Of a stretch of 64,000 bases of DNA, positions 36,572-48,485 are shown in pieces. A program made the translations under genes and the position numbers. The notes beneath the pieces are model-generated. The model saw only the letters and a program-made list of their open reading frames with translations. It searched no databases and was not told where the DNA came from. This stretch comes from Dipteronia dyeriana (Eukaryota > Streptophyta > Magnoliopsida > Sapindales > Sapindaceae), in contig CM065301.1 in assembly GCA_032871835.1 (NCBI GenBank), forward strand, positions 17,935,291 to 17,999,290. Direction: 5' to 3'. The first letter of the stretch is position 1. Every line of letters starts with the position of its first letter.

Positions 36572-38384
36572 TCGACAATTGTGCATTAACAAGCTTGATT
36601 TGGTAGCGGTAATTGATCGCTCAAATAACTTGTCATTTTCATTATTTTTAGCGCAATATTTGGTGAATTATATAATTAGTTGATACGAAAATTTATCACT
36701 CCATATTTTAATGAAAATTGGTTACATGGTTTTGATGGACTTGATTCGCTGACTTGTAAAATAATCAAACCGGTCAGAGGTTGCCGGCAGGTGTTTTGGC
36801 TAAACACTTTGCGGTGAAATATCATTTAAATTCAAATCAGGTAATTATCTATATTTTTAAATTTTATTAAAAGATAAATATATTGTATTATCAAAAATTT
36901 AAATGGGGGTTATTATCTACATTTTGAAACTTTATTAAAAGACAAAGATACTGTATTATCCGGTCTTCAAACTCTTTGAGCTAGTCCTCTGGCACTACTA
37001 GTCAATCCCCTTAAGCCTACTATCCTCGGGCCTTAATATTCTATGCGACAAAGTTGCACCAGGTTTCTTGGGTCTTATTATTTAGGTGGGTCAGGTGTTC
37101 AGTAATTTAGTAGGACGAAAATTCAATTCTTCAATTCAAGGAATACTTATGAGAGTTTTTTTTTCTTTCTAAAGTGATTGGTTTTTTTTTTTTTTTTTCC
37201 GTTCTAAAAGAGTTTTAAATAAGAAATATATTAAAAGAAAGAATTCTACATCATATCAAAGTAGTATAAATTTGGAAATATATATTCTTTAGGTGGATAG
37301 ATTTGGAAGAGAATATTTTAATTATAATTAAGTGATTTGAAGTTAAAAATCAGAATTTCTTACATTTTATTTTAAGTTGTTTTTTTGATGTTTTTAAGTT
37401 GTTTGACCACTCAAACAAAATAAACAAATCAATTTAATGAGTTCAATTCAGATTCATTAAGTTTTAAATGAAAAAAAATAAACGACCCCTTAGATTCTTG
37501 TTACTGTAATTATATAAAAATTAATTTTTTTAAAACGAAACAAGAAATTGGAAAAGTAAAAGTAATAGTGTCTCACATACAAGTCTCTAATCAAGCACAT
37601 CTGGCTTATAGTTGAAGCTCTATCTATTAATGTTCAAGTAACATACACATAAAGAAAAAGAAAACCTAAGGTAATTAAAGACTTTAAAGATCAAAACACT
37701 AAGAAATTTATCAATACCTTGAAATAAAGTACAGTCACGAAATTTGGTGTAGAACCACCACAAAACTTGAACAAAAAGTTTCAAACTTGCTTGGAGATGA
37801 TAAAGAACTTCAATACAAAGATTCTCCAACTTGAATCACTAAAATCGGATGAGAAACGAGTGAGATATATATGGTGTTTAGAAGTTGAGAGAATTTTGAG
37901 AGAAAATTTTACACTTTTTCTTCTTGAAATGAAAATGAGAGGGAAAAGAAAATTTAAAGGAGGGAGATGACATGGTGAGAAGGGAAAAATGGGAAGCACC
38001 AAGCAACTCTCCACATCACCACCCCATGGAGGCACATGAGCCTCATAGGGATAGAAAGGTTCCCTTACTGTGAGGCTCACGCGCCTCCACGGGAGAAGGG
38101 TTAATGTCTCAATTTGCCACTCCTTTCTTACCTCGAGCATCTCTCGCATTCTTCGACTGTATTTCGACCTCCAAATTCTAATTTCGAATCCGTTTTCAGA
38201 TTTTAAACCGAGACTCTCTCATGAACATGGACATGTACAAAACTTTCATAAAAAATATGAAAACCGACTCGATACAAAAGGACGAAAACCATGTATGCCA
38301 CGGTTTGGGCTTCTTGCCTGGCTTACGGTCTGGACCGGGGAACAACATCTTTTTACTTTTTTTTCTCCAAAATAAAATCCAACA
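36572..38384. other. Intergenic DNA, nothing firmly recognised
   Basis: AT-rich to about 37900, then more mixed sequence (GAGGCTCACGCGCCTCCACGG near 38070). Short overlapping frames on both strands at 37767-38521 match nothing I know. The right-hand part may be LTR-derived. Confidence 0.4.
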
Positions 38385-38500
38385 CCTCTTCTATGGAATG
38401 TAACCTGCACATACTTAACAAACACATAAAATATCTAATTTCACCTGAGAACAAAGCAAAAATAATAAGAAATGGGGACCTAAAACATGTAGAGAAATTG
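38385..38500 (+). repeat. Direct repeat, left copy (LTR-like)
   Basis: Similar over about 120 bp to 41231-41356 (both begin AACACCT, share TGCACA..CT.ACAAAC and end ATT.ACC.ATCA). It directly precedes the gag fragment. This could be the end of a long terminal repeat, but no target duplication was found. Confidence 0.4.
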
Positions 38501-38504
38501 ACCG

Positions 38505-38985
38505 ATCAGAAATCGATGTAGTGAAGGACTCAAAGCTTCAAGTTCTTCAAACTCAGTTTGAAACCATTAAGATGGAAGATGATGAATGCTTCAATGACTT
38601 CTAAATCATGTTGATGGATATTGTCAACCAAAGCCATCAACTTGGAGATCCATACTCCAATAGAAGAATTGTTCAAAAGATTATGAGGCCACTTCCAAAA
38701 CGTGTTGAATCTAAGGTAACAGCTATTAAAGAAAATAGTGAATACAAAAAAATGAAACCAAATAAAGTGATTGGAAAATTGCTTGCATATGAGTCAATAA
38801 TTGACACTTCCTCTCCACTAAAGAAGCAAAAATGGACTGCTTTGAAAGCCTTCAAGCATGAAAAAGAGGATTGTGATTCAAATGGTGGCATGATCTTAAT
38901 TGTGAAGAATTTCAAGAGATTCATAAAGCTAGAGAATAAGGGATATAACTCTAAAGGAAATGACTTCAAGGAGTTAGAGATGACT
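38505..38985 (+). pseudogene. Second copia gag fragment
   Basis: Encodes SKLQVLQTQFETIKMEDD, then a stop at 38602-38604, then LMDIVNQSHQLGDPYSNRRI and a diverged version of the linker that follows in the gag at 10624-11722. The two are clearly related but far from identical, so this belongs to a different member of the same lineage. No zinc knuckle remains. Confidence 0.8.
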
Positions 38986-39599
38986 CGTCCTTTCTTAAAT
39001 CTACGTTTTCACATGTTTGTGAGTTGTATTGTGATTAGCTTATTATCTAAGGTTATTTGTGCTTTAATTAAATGTATTTTGATGATTGATAGCCTTTATA
39101 TATGTTAGGACACTTAATTTGCACATTTAATTATTTATTTAGAGCCTATTTTGATTTAATTGATTATTTTGTGAATATATGCCCTAAAAGATTGCTAGAG
39201 AATTTCAATGATCATATTATTTGATACTAGCATTTTTTATTTTAGTTTTAAAGTCTTGAATATATGCTTCATGAATATGATATGTTTTCAAACTTTAGAT
39301 ACAAGAATAAAATCTAAGATTGGGTGTATGTTAGGTGTTTCACATGCTCTAGGTTTTTGTTCATGTTTCAAGAGTTAGGCGATCTTGGTTTGTATACTTT
39401 AATGACTATGCCTAGTTTTTCATTAAGTGTACCTAATTAATACATTTCATATGTACATGCATCATGTGTGATGACATTGTTATTTGGATTTTAAACTAGA
39501 AAATCATACTTTGTGTGCTCATTGATCATTTCTAGTTTCCATAGAGTATTTTGATCATATATTCTATGTTTCATGTGTTTGCATCATTTTCATTACACT

Positions 39600-40066
39600 T
39601 CGATCACTTTCCTTACAAAAGGTTGAAGTATCTTATTGGAGTGCGAATCTTCAATTTGATCAAGGAATCTTAGCTAGGATCGAGGTGATTCGAAAAGCTA
39701 AGCAAAGAGTCTTGACTATGATCGGGGTGATCCAGATAGTCAAGTAGCGAATATGGGTTCGAGTAAGGCGGGGGATTTTGTCAAGTGGGGTGATGATTTT
39801 CCCGATTAGTTATTTTTTTCTTAGCCAATGGTTTATGTCTTACGTTGGTTTGTTCTAGTGTTGTTGTTTTGAGCTTTGTGTTATTTGTTTTTGTTTCTTT
39901 CGATGGGAGTTTGTTGCCCGGTTTGTGTTATGTCTCAGGTTTGAGTCTTCTACTATTTGTTCTATTTCTGTTACGATGCTTGCTCGGCTCCTTTCGTTGT
40001 GGTCGTTGTTTCTTCTTGATGTTCTTTGCTTTTCTAGCCAATAATATTTACGGTTCAAAAAAAACA
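39600..40066 (+). mobile_element. Possible 5'-truncated LINE 3' end
   Basis: A T/G-rich, stop-poor stretch (39790-40055) ends TATTTACGGTTCAAAAAAAAC, resembling the 3'UTR and A-tail of a plant LINE. It follows GGTGATTCGAAAAGCTAAGC-type sequence. No reverse transcriptase is visible here. The call rests on general resemblance. Confidence 0.35.
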
Positions 40067-40069
40067 AAA

Positions 40070-41230
40070 GGTAAGGAAACTTTCTAGAGATATGTGAAGT
40101 GTTTTGGATAGAAAGTAGATAAGTCTTTCATTAGTAAAAGACTTGGGGGTGGGATAGGAGGGATATCCAATAGAGGGTGTATCATGTAAAGTGGTCACTT
40201 TTGAGGGTGTACTTTTATCCAATTAGTGAAATGTGGTGTTACCGGTGGTTATGGAATCGACTCGTTGATGTTTCCTTTTCAGATGTTTTACCACGTAAAA
40301 ATAACGTGTTAAATGTTTCTAACTCAAACTCTTTATATTTTTATATGTGAATGACTGTATCTTGTAGAATCTATATTGAATATCTTTGTAAACAAGATGT
40401 TTGATAAGTTTAAGTTACAAACACTTTGTTGAATCAATACTTGTCCTGGTTTGTATTTGTGTTAATTGTATCACATTCTTTCACATTTTTCAGTTTATGA
40501 TTGTAGACAGAGGGTGGTGAATTGAGCCTACATGTGATAGTTGTTATCTAATAACAATCATATTAATGGTTAATTTGTATACTCACCAAATGTTTGACAA
40601 TAGTCTTTAAAAAGTTTAAAAAATAGTGTCAATCTATCCATCCACCCTCTAGGTTGTTTAGTTCATAGCTTTGTAGAAATTTCACACATGATGCAATTGA
40701 AAAGAGAATAGAAAGAATATATAAAACCCATGATGGCCTTCAATGAGATATTTAAGTCTTAAATGGTGTGAGTCTTCTTGTCCAATCTTTAAGCTTCCAT
40801 GTATATCAATGGTGGAAGAATGATGAAGGTTTGTGTTTTAATGATGAAAGGTGTATTTGGAAGGTATGATTTGTGTTTTTGAGGTAGTCAGTTCTTTTTT
40901 TAAGTCCAAAACGAGTAGTATTTATATCTCCACATCAAATTAGGTCTTCTCGTTTTCCTCGCACACCATGGAATGTTGACAGATGTGGTATGCGACGCGG
41001 TTTTTGCAACTTCTTGGACCATGGTCTACACAACGCTAAACTCTCTCAAAATGACTGCTGGTTATGCCGCGGTAAGGTTTTCAACCTAAACAGCGGCCTA
41101 GACAACACCTAACTATCTATAATTGATTGTAATATGTACTGCGGTCTATCTTCATTGTATGGGTCGCAGTCTGTTCCATTTTTACCATTTTCTTTATGTT
41201 TTTGCTCCTTGCCCCTTCTAAATGCTTTCC
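40070..41230. other. Intergenic or LTR-derived DNA, nothing firmly recognised
   Basis: No gene seen. The right part precedes the second copy of the direct repeat and may be from the same retrotransposon as the gag fragment. Confidence 0.4.
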
Positions 41231-41356
41231 AACACCTACTCTAGTGAATATGACATGCACAAGCTCACAAACGTACTAAAAATACCTCATGTACTCGAGA
41301 AACAAGCACATGACATAGGAAACGGGGGTAAAAAATATATATAGAATTTAACCAAT
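41231..41356 (+). repeat. Direct repeat, right copy (LTR-like)
   Basis: Aligns with 38385-38500 with many substitutions. With that copy it brackets the second gag fragment and the possible LINE tail. Confidence 0.4.
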
Positions 41357-41399
41357 CATAGTTTCCCTAAAATATCTTCGAGAATATCAGGTTTACTCT

Positions 41400-41822
41400 T
41401 AACTTTTGTTCTTGTGCTTGATAGGGTTGTTTGGATGGCTTCTTTAGATTGTAATCTCTCGATGAAGGATTCTTCTGCAGCTCTCAGGAATCACTCGTAC
41501 ACCATTTATTGGAGTAAGATTATTTGGCATCATTACATTCCTCATAAATATTCCTTATTATGTTGGAGAATTTTTCATAATAAGTTGCCTACAGATGAGA
41601 ACGTCCATTTTCAAGGAACCTCTTTTGCTTCAGCTTGCGGTTTATGCCCAAATTTCCAGTGTCAAGAAACCACTTCCCATATCTTTCTTCATTATCATTT
41701 TGGTCGTGAGCTTTGACAATGGCTTGGAGATTTATTCCAAACTAGTCTTCCCATGTATCGATCTTTGACAGATTTATGGCTATCTATTTGCATTGAGATG
41801 CTTTGCCACGTATGTGAGATAT
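41400..41822 (+). pseudogene. LINE fragment: zf-RVT zinc-binding domain of a non-LTR reverse transcriptase protein
   Basis: The translation contains IYWSKIIWHHYIPHKYSLLC, then WRIFHNKLPTDENV, then ACGLCPNFQCQETTSHIF. This fits the zf-RVT pattern (W..iW....P.k...f.WR..h..LpT...L......C..C....E...H.f..C). The usual final Cys is Tyr here. A TGA at 41716-41718 replaces the expected Trp before QWLGDLF, after which the frame continues as a diverged tail. The domain lies at the C-terminus of plant LINE polyproteins and in domesticated derivatives. The upstream reverse transcriptase is missing. Confidence 0.75.
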
Positions 41823-41859
41823 TTCACTGGGTACTAGTTTGGTAAGGAGTTTTCAGATT

Positions 41860-42720
41860 ATATGTATATTACTGATTATGATCGAAAAAGAAAAGATTTT
41901 AGATTATCAGAATATCAGATTTTAAATCAGATATTTTATATTTTTATAAAATCCGATAGTGCTTTTATTATATTATATAGTATTTACAGAAATATATGTT
42001 TTAAAGAAAATATTTTTAATTAGTTCTCAGCTTGTTTTAAAGAACAATTTCAAATTAAATCCTGTTTAGTTTCAGGAAGAGATAGAAAATTCAGAAAGAG
42101 TCATAGAGAAAGAGAAACATAATTCATAAAGAGATATAGAAACAAGCTCAGAATAGTTGTCTATAGATTAGATTGAGTTTAGCCGGTATAAGTTCATTAA
42201 GCATTAATGTTTTCAAAAAGATATTTATTAATTTTAGAAGCGTAGAGAAAATATATGTTTTCTGAGTTTATTTTCACTCACTAGACGTTAACGCTTATTG
42301 TTTATTTTAAACTACTTTTCTTAGGTGATCACCATGTTCTTGCAGATTCTTTAGTATCTTGAGATGAGCCACATATGATGACATAAATGGTAGTTTATTA
42401 TTTTAATTAAAGAATGTAAATCTACATATTTTTAGATATCATTATTTTTTTAATGAATAGTTTTGAATATGTAAATATTCGGCATGATGGGTCCAACGCA
42501 AAGAAAGTAAATTTTTGATTTTAACTATGTTATATTTTATAGTGGGCCACAACCCACAGATTTAAATTTCACTTTTAAATTACAAGGCGGAAAAGTTTGA
42601 AAAGCCAAATGATTGTTAAAGATTTTAGAAGAAGCCACCTTGAGATTCATATGTTTTCAAAAAGATTCAGATTTCAATTATAAAGATAAGATTTTCACAG
42701 AACTCCCTCGTACTCAAAAT
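41860..42720 (+). repeat. Fragment of a TGTAACACCC-type gypsy LTR
   Basis: TTTTCACTCACTAGACGTTAACGCT near 42280 and CTCCCTCGTACTC near 42703 match, in the same order, CATTCACTGGGCATTAGCGCT and CTCTCTCGTACTC in the solo LTR at 14095-15772. The 5' end with TGTAACACCC is missing and no duplication is visible, so it is a truncated relative. Confidence 0.5.
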
Positions 42721-43027
42721 AAGAGTATGGGCGGCGATTTCAACCATTGATACGAGTGCACGACTCGAAGCCTGAGATTCAATTCCTGGTAAGAAAACGT
42801 TCGACAACGTAGAATCTTTGACAGACGACTCGTCTAATAACACTTCCCAATTAGGATACTCTATGTTTGAATAGTGGGGAACATACTATGGTAGCCAAAA
42901 TATGGCTTTGGGCACAACGTCCAGACCCAAGTGTCATCTTCTACAAAAATCCGGGTTAGGCCCAGAAGGGATGGGTCGACCCAGACCCAATTCTCTTAAT
43001 CACAACCACTCGTTTGAAGTTGACTAA

Positions 43028-43231
43028 GTGGTTGTTTGATTGAGCTTTCTACTAGCTCAAAAGGTCTACGAACGTCTATTTGAATTTTTTAGAATTGTTT
43101 GATTGAACTTTTAAGAATGTCTATTTTTAATTGAGTAGAGGTTAGTAGAGTTTAAACCTCCACTAGACAAAAGCTCATGGGGATGTACTTTTCCAAATAA
43201 ACATTTTTTTTAAAAGGTCTACCAACCAAAC

Positions 43232-43265
<34 letters not shown>

Positions 43266-43340
43266 TCTATTTCTAATAGATCTAGTACAAGTAGATTTTT
43301 TACCAATAGAGGTTTTTCAAAAGCCCAACTAAACAAGCTC
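43028..43340. mobile_element. Tourist-like MITE (PIF/Harbinger type), first of a tandem pair
   Basis: The left end GTGGTTGTTTGATTGAGCTT and right end AAGCCCAACTAAACAAGCTC are inverted relatives. TAA lies at 43025-43027 and 43341-43343, the 3-bp duplication expected for Tourist elements. Length is 313 bp, with an (AT)n run at 43237-43264. No coding capacity. Confidence 0.75.
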
Positions 43341-43343
43341 TAA

Positions 43344-43848
43344 GAGTATGTTTGGTAGGAAGGAAAATGGAGAGGAAAGAAAATGGTGGAGGGAAAATAA
43401 AGAAGAAAAAAAGGAATTGTCTGATATGAAGAGAAAAATGGGTGGTGGGACCCATGAATTTTGATTCACCAAAAAATGGGATGAAAAGGGAGAGAAACAG
43501 GGTATTGGTTTTTGGGTTAACTAAAATTACTAATTTACCCTTTTTTAATATACTTATTTTTTTAAAAATAAATTTGTAAAACATGATGTATTATATATAT
43601 ATATATGTTACAAAGTTTGAAGTCATTTTGTAAAAAAAAAAAGTTGAATTCAATATTATTTAAATTATATTTATTTATTAAATATAAAAATATTAATATA
43701 TAAACTAGAATGTAACGGTAAAATAGTAAAATAGATTCAATCTTCTTCCTTACTGTTTATCAAAACAACTCAAGAGAAAACTATTTTTCTTTCTTTCTCT
43801 TATATTTTTTATCCATCCTATTTTCCTTTCTTCCTACCAAACGCACCC
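43344..43848. mobile_element. Tourist-like MITE (PIF/Harbinger type), second of a tandem pair
   Basis: Starts GAGTATGTTTGGTAGGAAGG and ends CTTCCTACCAAACGCACCC. TAA flanks both sides (43341-43343 and 43849-43851). The purine-rich left arm and pyrimidine-rich right arm continue the inverted repeat for about 40 bp. Length is 505 bp. The GGGTGYGTTTGG-type end is characteristic of the family. Confidence 0.85.
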
Positions 43849-44082
43849 TAAGTCAAGTGAAAATGGGATATGTTATTAGATTGTGTTATGAACTTATGAT
43901 TGATGTGGTGATTTAGGCAATCACGAATAGATTTCCTTATTGGTGTTTGATTTGGAAGATGAATATGAAATACATATTTGATTCCATCATTGCTTTGTAT
44001 TATGTATCTAGCTGTATTTATTGCTCTAGATTCCTATCTGACTCAAATAAGGAAATCTGAGATTTGCTTGTGTAGTTGTCGA

Positions 44083-44537
44083 CAGGGACGGATCTAGGAC
44101 TATATTTTAGGGGAAACGCTGTGAAATAATAAATTAAATCGATATATATCTTAGAGGTTGATTAAAAAAATATTGTTTATATTTTAAAACATTATTTATT
44201 TTTATTAATTAATTTAAATGAATAATAATATTTTATTGAGATAAATTATCTTAATTTGTACATTTATGAAAAACATTTAAGATGATGAAATTTCAGTATT
44301 AAAAAGTATCATAGTCTTTTTTTAATATTCAAAAACTATTTTAATTGTTAAAAATTATAAAAGTATGCTTGATAAAACTTCTTAATAATTAATTATAAAT
44401 ATATGACTATGTGTTACTTGACATGTTTTAATTATACAAATCAACAACAAAAAAAAAAATTAAAAGCAAAAGCTATATAAATAACTTATCAAAAGTATGA
44501 CATTATATTACAATACTAGGGTGAGATAAGTAAGATT

Positions 44538-44589
<52 letters not shown>

Positions 44590-44997
44590 TATAAAGATAT
44601 AAAAAAAAATTAGTAAGATAGAATTGAGTAAGTGTAATTTTAATAAGAAAAAATTACAATTGACATAACAAAATATATATGTTGCAATTTGATTTATATT
44701 TGAGATATAAAGAAATAATAATAACATATTTAGAATCAAATATATTTTCTACGTGATTACGAGAAAATTATTACCACTTAATTTATAAAAGAATTAGAAA
44801 ATCTAAATATCAAATAAGGGTAAAAGCATGAAAATGTGAAAGTTTAGGGGATTGATTTATAAAATTGTAAAAATTTAAGGAATATGAAACAAGGGTAAAA
44901 ATATTAAATTTTGAAAACTTGAGGTAAAAATTTAGAAATATGCAAAACTTCAGGAGGTGCGGTGGCCCCCTCTCGTCTTCACTTGCCTCCGTCCTTG
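44083..44997. mobile_element. Non-autonomous hAT element
   Basis: Starts CAGGGACGGATC and ends TGCCTCCGTCCTTG, so CARGGACGGA is the terminal inverted repeat. GTTGTCGA occurs on both sides (44075-44082 and 44998-45005), a perfect 8-bp duplication, the hAT signature. Length is 915 bp, AT-rich inside, with a long GA microsatellite. No transposase. Confidence 0.9.
44540..44585. repeat. (GA)n microsatellite, about 23 units
   Basis: Uninterrupted GA/AG alternation read directly, inside the hAT element. Confidence 0.95.
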
Positions 44998-45409
44998 GTT
45001 GTCGATTAGGATTCATATTTGATGTATATATCAATTTGGATACGGATCCGACGAACATGTTCTATTCGCGGGATGAGTTCCTTCGAGGGAGAACTTCTAT
45101 TCGTAAAATAATTCATTTTATAAAAGTAAAAAATAAAAAAAAAAAACGGAATTTTTTTTATAATAAAAATAAAATAAAATAAAAAATCGAAAAGATAGAT
45201 TTTAATTTCCAAATGTTATTCATGGTAATCTAACGAGATACTTAAAATAAATAAATAATAATAATCTATTAGATATTTAAATTAAAAGAATATGATGTTT
45301 TATGTGAATAGAATCCGAGATACATACGGAAAATCTGATTTCGAGAGAATTCTTGTAGGGCAAGTAAAGATATTATAAATCCTGTTTAGTCACAATCAAT
45401 AGCTTGCCT

Positions 45410-45710
45410 ATAATAAATCTTATAAATAGAGCACGCAGTGATAGGGTTTTTCACTTGTTATAAGAGAGACTAGACACACCAAGCAGCCGACAGTTCTTCT
45501 GCGCATCAAAGGTAATAATTTTCTTTTGATTTTTAACATCACAATTTTGATTTACTTTTTTTTTTTCCTCTCTCTTGATAGATTTTCATTGATTTTATGT
45601 TTATCACGCAATGCATATTTGAATTGAGTTTTTTTTGTTTTGTTTTTGATCATCAGAATATATTGAGTAACAGAAGCTTTCTTCATTCAAATCGCGATTT
45701 AAGGTATGTT
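45410..45710 (+). promoter_or_regulatory. Putative promoter and spliced 5' exons of an unidentified transcription unit
   Basis: TATAAATAG at 45421-45429 is followed about 30 bp on by leader-like sequence and a donor (GCATCAAAG|GTAATAATT, about 45510). An acceptor (GATCATCAG, about 45656), a 48-base exon and a second donor (CGATTTAAG|GTATG) follow. This is the look of a short plant housekeeping gene leader, but no convincing coding exon follows. The frame 45900-46088 matches nothing known. It could be a dead 5' end, a non-coding RNA, or a gene disrupted by the element at 46491. Confidence 0.35.
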
Positions 45711-46304
45711 TTCTTTATGCTAAGTAAATAAGTAGATGTTAGATTTCTGCTTTGGTTAGGGATATATTTTTAATAAATTTTGATTGTACATCGACTTATT
45801 AAAGTAAAATAACCCGGATTTTTCATAGATTGTAAGTAAAATTTAGAAAACTTGAGGAAGATTTATAGTTAATTTGAGAATTAGAGACGTAGGATAGATT
45901 TGCGCACCTTAAGACAGGTGATGCTGGAATGGAAGTATGGAACCTTGAACATCATCAAACAGAATTGGGTTGAAGACCTGTTTCTTGCAGATGTAAAGAC
46001 TTCTAGAGAGGAGAAGCGAAAGGGTCAAACAGAATTGGTGTTCATCTCTAGAGAGGAGACAAGAAAGGTAGCAGGGACTAAAGCATGAGAATGAGCAATC
46101 CAGTCGAACCAATTTCTTATTTTTAGTATATAGAGAGCCTTGATAGGTTTCAATAGAATACAATAAATAAAATTATTTGGATTAAGTATGAATATATAGT
46201 AGATATAATAACATTAAATAGACTTTAAGTTCACCCTTATTAGGAATTTAAAATATATTTGTAAATACAAATAATAAACTTTTTGATCCTTAAGTTTTGA
46301 TGTT

Positions 46305-46343
46305 GCCTTAGGCAACCGATGAACTGCATCAGGTACCTAAGGC
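46305..46343. other. Short inverted repeat (hairpin)
   Basis: GCCTTAGGCAACC pairs with GGTACCTAAGGC across a loop of about 14 bases. The arm core GCCTTAGGC is itself palindromic. No known RNA family is recognised. Confidence 0.5.
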
Positions 46344-46490
46344 ACCAGTCGGCCTTGCATGTACTAATTAATGGTACACTTGAATTTTCTTTTTAATATC
46401 CTTTGTTATAGTTGTCAGAGGCGTTCGACCCATCAAGATGGAAAGGCCTCTTGAAGCACGTGTGCCTGATTGAAGTTAGAGAAAACAATA

Positions 46491-47920
46491 ATAGATAAAT
46501 CGTATTTTTGTTTTTAAAGTTTGTCTTAATATGTGTATAGCCACCGTTTTTTGGAATTATAATTTTAGTCCATCATTTATCTGATAATTCAAATTGTAGT
46601 CCCTACCGTCCAGTTCTATTAGCGTTCTGTCAAGTCAATGAGGATCAATGAGGGTAAAAAGTTAAAATAACATCGGATGTTCTAGAATCTTATAGGGTAT
46701 AATAGTAATTTATAAATTAATTTTAAAAAACAAATAAATATTATTAAATAAAATAATAATTATATATTCCACACACTCTCTCTCCTCCATCAGTTTTTTT
46801 TTCGCTCATCTTCATCTGATATCCTCTACCAAACCCACACCTCCAATTAATCCACCAACACCTCCAATACCGCCAAACCCACACCTCTACCATCTCCAAT
46901 ATGTCGAATCGATATCCAAATCCACACCACCTCCAATCCACCAAATCGACCCATTGTCGTTCTCCAGTAACGTCGCTGTTCCGGTGGGTTTTTACTCAAA
47001 ACTCGAGCATTTTACTGCGATGAGACAGATCGTCGGGCGTTGACCACGATCTGGTCCAGATTGAGTGACCTTACCATTGTCTTGCCATCGTTCATTTGAT
47101 CTTTGTAGATCGATCGTCGGCCTTCGCTTCCGATCCGTATTTACGGGTTGTGTGCTACTTGGCCGCTGAGCGTCGTCTTTATGGTTATGGTGTGGTGACT
47201 GAAGCAGCGACGGTGTGATGGCTAGGGTTTTGGTGTTTGAGTGGCGGCTATAGTGGCGACTAGGGTTTGAGTGTTTGAGTTGTTGTGGATTATGTTAGGG
47301 TTTGAGTGTAGATGATGGAAGAAGATGATGATGTTAGGGGTGATTGAAGAAGAAAAGTTAATGATTTCATTATTTTGATCTTAAATTATTTCTCTTAAGA
47401 AAGATAAGATTGAGATTTGGTTTCTGTTTTTCCATATCTTCCAAAAAAAATTCTTTCATTCCATTTATTTTTTTATTTAATATTTTAAAAGAAAAGTTTA
47501 TTATTTAATTTTTCTTTAATGTTTCAATTTGTTTAAAAAAATTTATTACTTCAGTTAATTTCAATTTTGGTTTTTAAATTCTTTTTTTTTTTTTTTTTTA
47601 TTTCTATTTTTAAATTTAAATAATAAAAAAAGAAATATCTCCACTTTTTATCTTTGAGATCGACGGTGGAGATCCATATGTTTTTATTGTTTTTTATTTT
47701 TTTATTTTTGTCACACATAAGACAAAATTAAGGGTAAAATGGTATTTTCAATAAGATCAACACACATTAGGGGCGTTAGGTCATTTAACAAGTCTGATAT
47801 GACAGATCAGAATCTGTCTTTTTAAGGGGTTCTCTTAGAAGGACTAAAATTACAATTCTAAAAAACTGTAGACTAAACGTAGATTAAAACGAACTATGGA
47901 GACTAAAACACGATTTATCT
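46491..47920. mobile_element. Non-autonomous Mutator-like element, older
   Basis: The left end AGATAAATCGTATTTTTGTT (46493) and the complement of the right end (AGATAAATCGTGTTTTAGTC) align, and similarity extends about 80-100 bp (shared GAATTRTAATTTTAGTCC). The flanks AAAACAATA (46482-46490) and AAAACAAAC (47921-47929) match at 7 of 9, a degraded 9-bp duplication. The interior 46790-47340 is less AT-rich, reading CCACACCTCCAATCC then GATCGATCGTCGGCCTTCG, like captured 5'UTR or coding sequence, but no gene could be named. Confidence 0.65.
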
Positions 47921-47929
47921 AAAACAAAC

Positions 47930-48485
47930 AAAAACCCTAGCCGCCACAATCTCAAACAAACAAAAATCCTAAGAGTACCACAAACCCCAACAGTCACCAC
48001 AGACCCTAGCAACAACCATCTCATACTCTGGCAACATACTAGATGACCTCAGGTCTCACAAACGACTAGTTGACAGCCGTTCGATCTTAACAGTGACTCT
48101 GTAGCGACCTAAAAAATGGGTTTACTTTATTTAAGTGCACCTTGGGCATCTAGTCAGGTGGGGCTAAGCCCGGCTTAGACTGGCCTTTGACATCTATGCC
48201 ACATGTGGTGGGCTTCTTGAATTGAGACATTGTCAGGCTTAATACCTTTTACTATAAACCACATTGGCAGTGGTATCAATGGTTACAATTGTTAACCTTG
48301 ACGTTTAGTCAACTTCTTTCCCATTCTCATTACTTATTTATTGTTTTCTTTGTCGTAAATCTTATAGGTGCCTCTTCTCGCGAATACAAAACACATTGAT
48401 TTCTGAATTTCTTGAGTTTTTATTTATTTATTTTGGATTACCTCTAAGGTCGAAAAGACTAATAGTATCTTCAAGTAGAATCATT
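47930..48485. other. Upstream region of the SUVH-like gene
   Basis: No separate gene. Contains AACCCTAGCCGCC-type leader-like words (47935-48005). The open frame of the next gene extends up to 48396, but the preferred start is 48486. Confidence 0.4.

Noticed and set aside
42740..42800. tRNA or SINE B box near GATTCAATTCCTGG
   Set aside because: No A box at a fitting distance and no cloverleaf; the surrounding sequence is probably LTR-derived.
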